Assembly (NCBI RefSeq): GCF_003113265.1
Contig: NZ_PUIV01000006.1
Span: forward strand, 62,001 to 126,000
DNA from: Methylosinus sporium
GTDB lineage: Bacteria; Pseudomonadota; Alphaproteobacteria; Rhizobiales; Beijerinckiaceae
Length of the DNA stretch: 64,000 bases
Direction of reading: 5' to 3'
The notes beneath the pieces were generated by a model. The model ran no database searches. It was not told the origin of the DNA and worked only from the letters and a program-made list of their open reading frames with translations. Positions within the stretch are counted from its first letter, which is position 1. The number at the start of each line of letters is the position of its first letter. This document shows, piece after piece, positions 60,282 to 64,000 of this stretch. Both the position numbers and the translations under genes were made by a program.

Positions 60282-62231
60282 TCAGCCCTCGCCGATCACC
60301 TCGAGGAAGCTGTGCGCATCCTCCTTGCGCTCGAAGACATGCGGAGCGATGCCGCGCTTGCTCAGCGCTTCCTTGAGCTTCAAGCGCAGGAAGGCGCTGG
60401 TCGTATAGCGCGTCGTCGTCAGATAATAGTTCTCCAGCATATATTGGATCATCTCCGCATAGTAATCGTAGAGATGCTCGCTGATGCGGAAATTGTCGAG
60501 ATTGACGACCTGATTGACACGCTTGTCGATCTTCTGGCAGGCATCGATCAGCATTTTGCGCAGATCGTCGATATCGCGCTTGGAGCGCGCGCTCCAGCCC
60601 TCGAGATTGAGGAACTGAATATTGCGATCGGCGTCATAACTCACGCGATCCTGCAGATCGAGATTGAGCAGATCGGAGATCAGCCCCATCGGCTCGTCGA
60701 TGAAGATGCGCCTGTCCATCGGGATCGGATGCTTGACGATGGGCTTGAAGTCCATATGCGGGAGAATGTCCCGCTCTATGTCTATGCCCGGTGCGACCTC
60801 GATCAGCTCTAGGCCTTCCTTCTTCAGCTGGAAGACGCAGCGCTCGGTGACATAGATCACCGGCTGCTCGCGCTTCTGCGCATATTTGCCGCTGAACGTC
60901 ACCTGCTCGACGAATTTCAGGAATTTGCGCGCGCGGCCTTCCTTGAGGATTTTCACCTCGCCGTCCTGAATCGCGATCTCGAGCCCGCCGGCCGTGAAAG
61001 TGCCGGCGAAAACGACGCTGCGCGCGTTCTGGCTGATGTTGATGAAGCCGCCGCAGCCGTTGAGGCGTCCGCCGAAGCGGCTGGTGTTCACATTGCCCTG
61101 CTCGTCGCATTCGGCCATGCCGAGGCAGGTCATGTCGAGGCCGCCGCCGTCATAGAAGTCGAATTGCGTGTTCTGATCGATGATCGAATCGGCGTTGGTG
61201 GCCGAGCCGAAGGAGGAGCCCGAGGCGAGCACGCCGCCAATGGCGCCGGCTTCCGTCGTCAGAGTGATGAAGGGCGTGAGCTTCTCTTCATTGGCGACTG
61301 CGGCTATGCCCTCCGGCGCGCCGACGCCGAGATTGACGACGCCATTGGGCGGCAGCTCGAAGGCGGCGCGGCGTGCGATGATCTTGCGCGCGTCGAGCGG
61401 CATTTTCGCCATGCTCTCGACCGGGACGCGGATCTCTCCGGCCAGCGCCGGATTGTACATGACGCCGTAATTCATCCGGTGCAGCTCGGGCTGATCGGCG
61501 ACGACCACGCAATCGACCAGAATGCCCGGAACCTTCACATCCTTCGGGCGGATGGAGCCGGCCTCGACGATGCGCTCGACCTGGGCGATGACGATGCCGC
61601 CATTATTATGCGCGGCCATGGCCTGGGCGAGCACGTCCAGCGTCAGCGCCTCCTTCTCCATGCTGATATTGCCGGAAGGGTCGGCGCTGGTGCCGCGGAT
61701 GAAGGCCACGTCGATCTTGGTCGCCGTGTAGAAGAGCCATTCTTCTTCGTCGATGACGACATGCTTGACGATCTCTTCCGTCGTCACTTCGTTGACGCGG
61801 CCGCCGCCGAAGCGCGGATCGACATAAGTATAGAGGCCGACCTTGGAGAAGAGGCCGGGCTGGCCCGCGGCGCAGGCGCGATAGAGCTGGGAAATGACGC
61901 CCTGCGGCAGGTTGTAGCCGAGAATCTTGTTCTCGGCGGCGGCCTGTGCGACCTTGGGCATACGGCCGAAATTGCCGGCGATGACCCGGCGCAGCAGGCC
62001 CTCGTGGTGCAGGCGGCCAGTGCCGAGCCCTTTGCTGTCGCCGGCGCCGGCGGTCATGATGAGCGTGAGGCCGCGCGGCCCGCCGGTCTCGACGAAGCGC
62101 TTCTCCAGCGCGGCGTGCAGCGCCTCCGGAATGCAGCTCTGAACAAAGCCGGTCGTGGTCAGAACGTCATTTTCGCTGATGAGCGCAATTGCTTCGTCGG
62201 CGGTAATGACCTTGTTGTTCTTGTTGTTCAT
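60282..62231 (-). CDS. Acyl-CoA:acetate/3-ketoacid CoA-transferase with extra C-terminal domain
   Basis: 649 residues from the ATG at 62231 (MNNKNNKVITADEAIALISE). Two-domain CoA-transferase core of the YdiF type: VLTTTGFVQSCIPEALHAAL, AGAGDSKGLGTGRLHHEGLL, IRGTSADPSGNISMEKEALT, and TLTTEAGAIGGVLASGSSFG with the probable catalytic Glu. The core ends near residue 515. A further 130 residues (SARSKRDIDDLRKMLIDACQ, KIDKRVNQVVNLDNF, YAEMIQYMLENYYLTTTRYT) are helical and unusual for YdiF (about 530). Transfers CoA between acyl-CoA and acetate or keto acids. Confidence 0.88.
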   Translation of the reverse strand: MNNKNNKVITADEAIALISENDVLTTTGFVQSCIPEALHAALEKRFVETGGPRGLTLIMTAGAGDSKGLGTGRLHHEGLLRRVIAGNFGRMPKVAQAAAENKILGYNLPQGVISQLYRACAAGQPGLFSKVGLYTYVDPRFGGGRVNEVTTEEIVKHVVIDEEEWLFYTATKIDVAFIRGTSADPSGNISMEKEALTLDVLAQAMAAHNNGGIVIAQVERIVEAGSIRPKDVKVPGILVDCVVVADQPELHRMNYGVMYNPALAGEIRVPVESMAKMPLDARKIIARRAAFELPPNGVVNLGVGAPEGIAAVANEEKLTPFITLTTEAGAIGGVLASGSSFGSATNADSIIDQNTQFDFYDGGGLDMTCLGMAECDEQGNVNTSRFGGRLNGCGGFINISQNARSVVFAGTFTAGGLEIAIQDGEVKILKEGRARKFLKFVEQVTFSGKYAQKREQPVIYVTERCVFQLKKEGLELIEVAPGIDIERDILPHMDFKPIVKHPIPMDRRIFIDEPMGLISDLLNLDLQDRVSYDADRNIQFLNLEGWSARSKRDIDDLRKMLIDACQKIDKRVNQVVNLDNFRISEHLYDYYAEMIQYMLENYYLTTTRYTTSAFLRLKLKEALSKRGIAPHVFERKEDAHSFLEVIGEG

Positions 62232-62581
62232 TTCCCTCTGGTTTCCTCCTCGCGGCCCGGCAGGGCGAAGGCCGCGGGCGCTCGTCTTTTCCCGCATCCG
62301 CCATTCATGGGCGCCCGGTGTCGAACCGGCGCCGACACTAGAGTTTGCGACAGGGTTTCGCAATAGCGCCAGGAAAAGGCCGCAGTCGCGAAAGAGCGCC
62401 AAATCCGTCCGGCGACTGCGTCTCGGCGTCGCAGCGAGGCGAGCGCATTGCGGCGCCGGAAAGCGCGTCTTCCGTGGATAAAATAATATTTATCTTATAG
62501 ATTTTAGTGATTATGCTCCAGCCTTGGGCGGTGAGGCGCGGCCGCGCTATGCGATTTCCTACGGCGTCGACAGAGCAGACT
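62232..62581. other. Intergenic region with AT-rich promoter patch
   Basis: 350 bases between two divergent genes. AT-rich stretch at about 62478-62508 (AAAATAATATTTATCTTATA) stands out in a GC-rich window and likely holds the promoter for the cupin gene. Nothing else recognised. Confidence 0.45.
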
Positions 62582-63070
62582 ATGAGCAAGCTCAGATTTC
62601 TCCTGGCGGGCGCCGCAGCGGCGACCCTCCTTGCGCAATCGTCACACATTGGCGCCGAGCCGGAAAAGAGTTTCGTCTATACGCCCGCCGACGAGGTCCC
62701 GTTCAAGAGCCCGCTCGGCCTCGGACCCGCGCAGGCGGTGCTCGCCGGCGATCCGTCCAAGCCCGGCCTCTATGTGGTGCGCGTGCGTTTTCCGCCCGGC
62801 CATCATTCCAACCCGCACTTCCATTCGCGCGATCGTTACGCCGTGGTGGTGAAGGGCACATGGTGGAACGGCGTCGGCGAGGAACTGGATTTCAAAAAGG
62901 CGCGGCCGGTGACGGCGGGCTCCTATGTGCTGCATCCGGCCGGCGGCGTGCATTGGGATGGCGCGGGCGAGGAGGAGGTCGTCATTCAGATCTCCGGCGA
63001 AGGGCCGGTGGAGACGACGCAAGTGGGGGCGCCGGGCGCTCCGCAGGGCTATTGGCCGAAGCCGAAGTGA
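62582..63070 (+). CDS. Secreted cupin-domain protein
   Basis: 162 residues from the ATG at 62582. Signal peptide (FLLAGAAAATLLAQSSHIGA). Cupin metal motif HSNPHFHSRDRYAVVVKGTW (His-x-His with Arg/Glu partners) and AGSYVLHPAGGVHWDGA. DUF4437-like periplasmic cupin. Single domain; dioxygenase, isomerase or chemosensing function cannot be chosen. The end overlaps the convergent downstream gene by 22 bases. Confidence 0.8.
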   Translation: MSKLRFLLAGAAAATLLAQSSHIGAEPEKSFVYTPADEVPFKSPLGLGPAQAVLAGDPSKPGLYVVRVRFPPGHHSNPHFHSRDRYAVVVKGTWWNGVGEELDFKKARPVTAGSYVLHPAGGVHWDGAGEEEVVIQISGEGPVETTQVGAPGAPQGYWPKPK

Positions 63071-63372
63071 GAGCGGCTGGTATCCAGCGAGGCGATGGAG
63101 CGTCGCTCCATCGCATTCATGGCGTGCGCCGCGGCGTCGGAAAGCGCCGAGACGCCCAATAGCAGAACGGCGGCGAGCGAGGCCGATACGAGAATGCGGA
63201 GCGCCGTGGGCAGAGGTTCGTCTGCGGCCGGCTGCGGCGCCACGACGACGAGGCGCGGTGCAATGCGCGGGGGGAGAGGCCGGCCGTCCGCGCCCTTCGA
63301 GCGCAGCACGCGCAGCGAGGCGCGGAGCTCTTTTCTGAGCGCTTCGTCTTTTGCTCGAGCGTCTGCTTCCAT
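63049..63372 (-). CDS. Hypothetical single-span membrane protein
   Basis: 107 residues from the ATG at 63372. N-terminal charged helix (ARAKDEALRKELRASLRVLR), one hydrophobic span (LRILVSASLAAVLLLGVSAL) and a short polar tail. Directly downstream of the OpgH-type gene, 16 bases apart, so it is likely in that operon. No family recognised. Confidence 0.5.
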   Translation of the reverse strand: MEADARAKDEALRKELRASLRVLRSKGADGRPLPPRIAPRLVVVAPQPAADEPLPTALRILVSASLAAVLLLGVSALSDAAAHAMNAMERRSIASLDTSRSHFGFGQ

Positions 63373-63388
63373 CGGCCCTCATGCAGAA

Positions 63389-64000
63389 TTAGCGATCGAA
63401 CGCCGCGGGCGTCGCAACCGCTTCCGCCTCCTCTTTTCGCTCGGGTCGGCGCTGCAGCCGGCCGAAGATCGCGGGAGGCGCGAATTCTTCCGGGACGCCG
63501 CAGAGTCCCATGCGGGCGAACCAAGCTCCGAGATTAGGCGAAGCGCTGGCCAGCGCAAAGGGAATTGCGACGATATATCCGAAGGTCGAGGGCGCCGACC
63601 AGAGCGCCAGCGCCGGCGCCGAAACGGCGGCGAGCGAGAGAACCAGCGCGCCGAACAGGAATGCAGGGCGCAGCGCGCGCGCCGTCTCTCCTGCGTCCAG
63701 ACCATGCGCGTCGCGTGTTTGCGCGTCCCAACCGGCCGAGCCGCCGCGCAGAATCATGCGCGCCAGCAGCAGAGTGACGCTGAAGCTCGTGACAGCGCCG
63801 ATGACGAAGGAGGCGGCGATCTCCAGCCCCGCGCCGAGCGCCAGGAGGGCCGCGCCGCCGTAGCGTCGCGCGCCGCCCGGCGTCATTGCTATATCGGCGT
63901 AGCCGGCGAGCTTGGGCGCGAGATAGAGCAGGAGAAAGAGAAGATAGAGCGTCGCCGCCGACTGCGAAGGAAAATTCGAGACGTCCTGAACGAGCGGCAG
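63389..64000 (-). CDS. OpgH/MdoH-type glucosyltransferase, C-terminal part (partial)
   Basis: The frame is open across the right window edge (203 codons seen). It encodes a late membrane region: LYLLFLLLYLAPKLAGYADI, RRYGGAALLALGAGLEIAAS, FVIGAVTSFSVTLLLARMIL, RGGSAGWDAQTRDAHGLDAG and later GVPEEFAPPAIF. The order PKL, yGG-x-E, GWxxQxRD and PEE-PP is the C-terminus of MdoH/OpgH glucosyltransferases that make periplasmic glucans. The catalytic domain lies to the right of 64000. Confidence 0.75.
   Translation of the reverse strand: MPLVQDVSNFPSQSAATLYLLFLLLYLAPKLAGYADIAMTPGGARRYGGAALLALGAGLEIAASFVIGAVTSFSVTLLLARMILRGGSAGWDAQTRDAHGLDAGETARALRPAFLFGALVLSLAAVSAPALALWSAPSTFGYIVAIPFALASASPNLGAWFARMGLCGVPEEFAPPAIFGRLQRRPERKEEAEAVATPAAFDR

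Noticed and set aside
61164-62366. A 400-codon plus-strand frame
   Set aside because: Opposite the CoA-transferase gene; no supporting motif.

Overview
The window reads as high-GC alphaproteobacterial chromosome carrying one end of an integrated prophage. Alphaproteobacterial signs are an NDUFA12-type complex I subunit, a class II (B12-dependent) ribonucleotide reductase, a PetP/PetR-like regulator pair, a full CtrA box and a SciP-like protein. A secreted MxaD-like protein followed by a YVTN beta-propeller protein suggests a methylotroph, possibly a type II methanotroph such as Methylocystis or Methylosinus. That genus-level guess is inference.

Positions 1 to about 16040 are prophage. A leftward early operon (4945 down to 49) encodes a Cro-like protein, a RuvC-like resolvase, a SciP/DUF1153-like regulator, an MT-A70-like methylase and a replication protein whose gene carries iteron-like repeats, a possible internal origin. 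A CI/LexA-type repressor (5005-5745) is divergent from it. A rightward operon (5823-14657) is tightly overlapped and encodes an SMC-like ATPase, a DUF3799 exonuclease, a RecT-like annealase, DUF3268, HNH, DUF6283, DUF5131 and ASCH proteins and several unknowns. A tyrosine integrase (14574-15830, minus) sits next to the 3' end of tRNA-Leu(CAA), the likely attachment site. Structural genes and the other att site are not in view. A 13-bp motif, GGAAWWATCCMTT, recurs in five prophage control regions and may be the repressor operator.

Positions 16100-33100 hold host genes: YqaA/DedA and DsbB membrane proteins, RlmN, a glycosyltransferase with a chagasin-like inhibitor, a BioC-like methyltransferase, an L,D-transpeptidase, YbjN and ProC, a TetR regulator with a His-rich tail, a phytase-esterase autotransporter, an esterase with a His/Asp tail, and an overlapping MarR/response regulator/kinase operon.

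Positions 33300-49700 hold IlvE, GltD, a second L,D-transpeptidase, an SGNH hydrolase, RNase T2, RlmJ, IlvD, a CtrA-box-associated polyprenyl-phosphate sugar transferase, a cyclopropane fatty acid synthase and an orphan 445-residue protein.

Positions 50000-64000 hold NrdJ, the MxaD-like/YVTN pair, an FAD monooxygenase, PstS, NDUFA12, a DUF2155 protein, Aat, a CoA-transferase with a C-terminal extension, a cupin, and the C-terminal part of an OpgH/MdoH-type glucosyltransferase running off the right edge.
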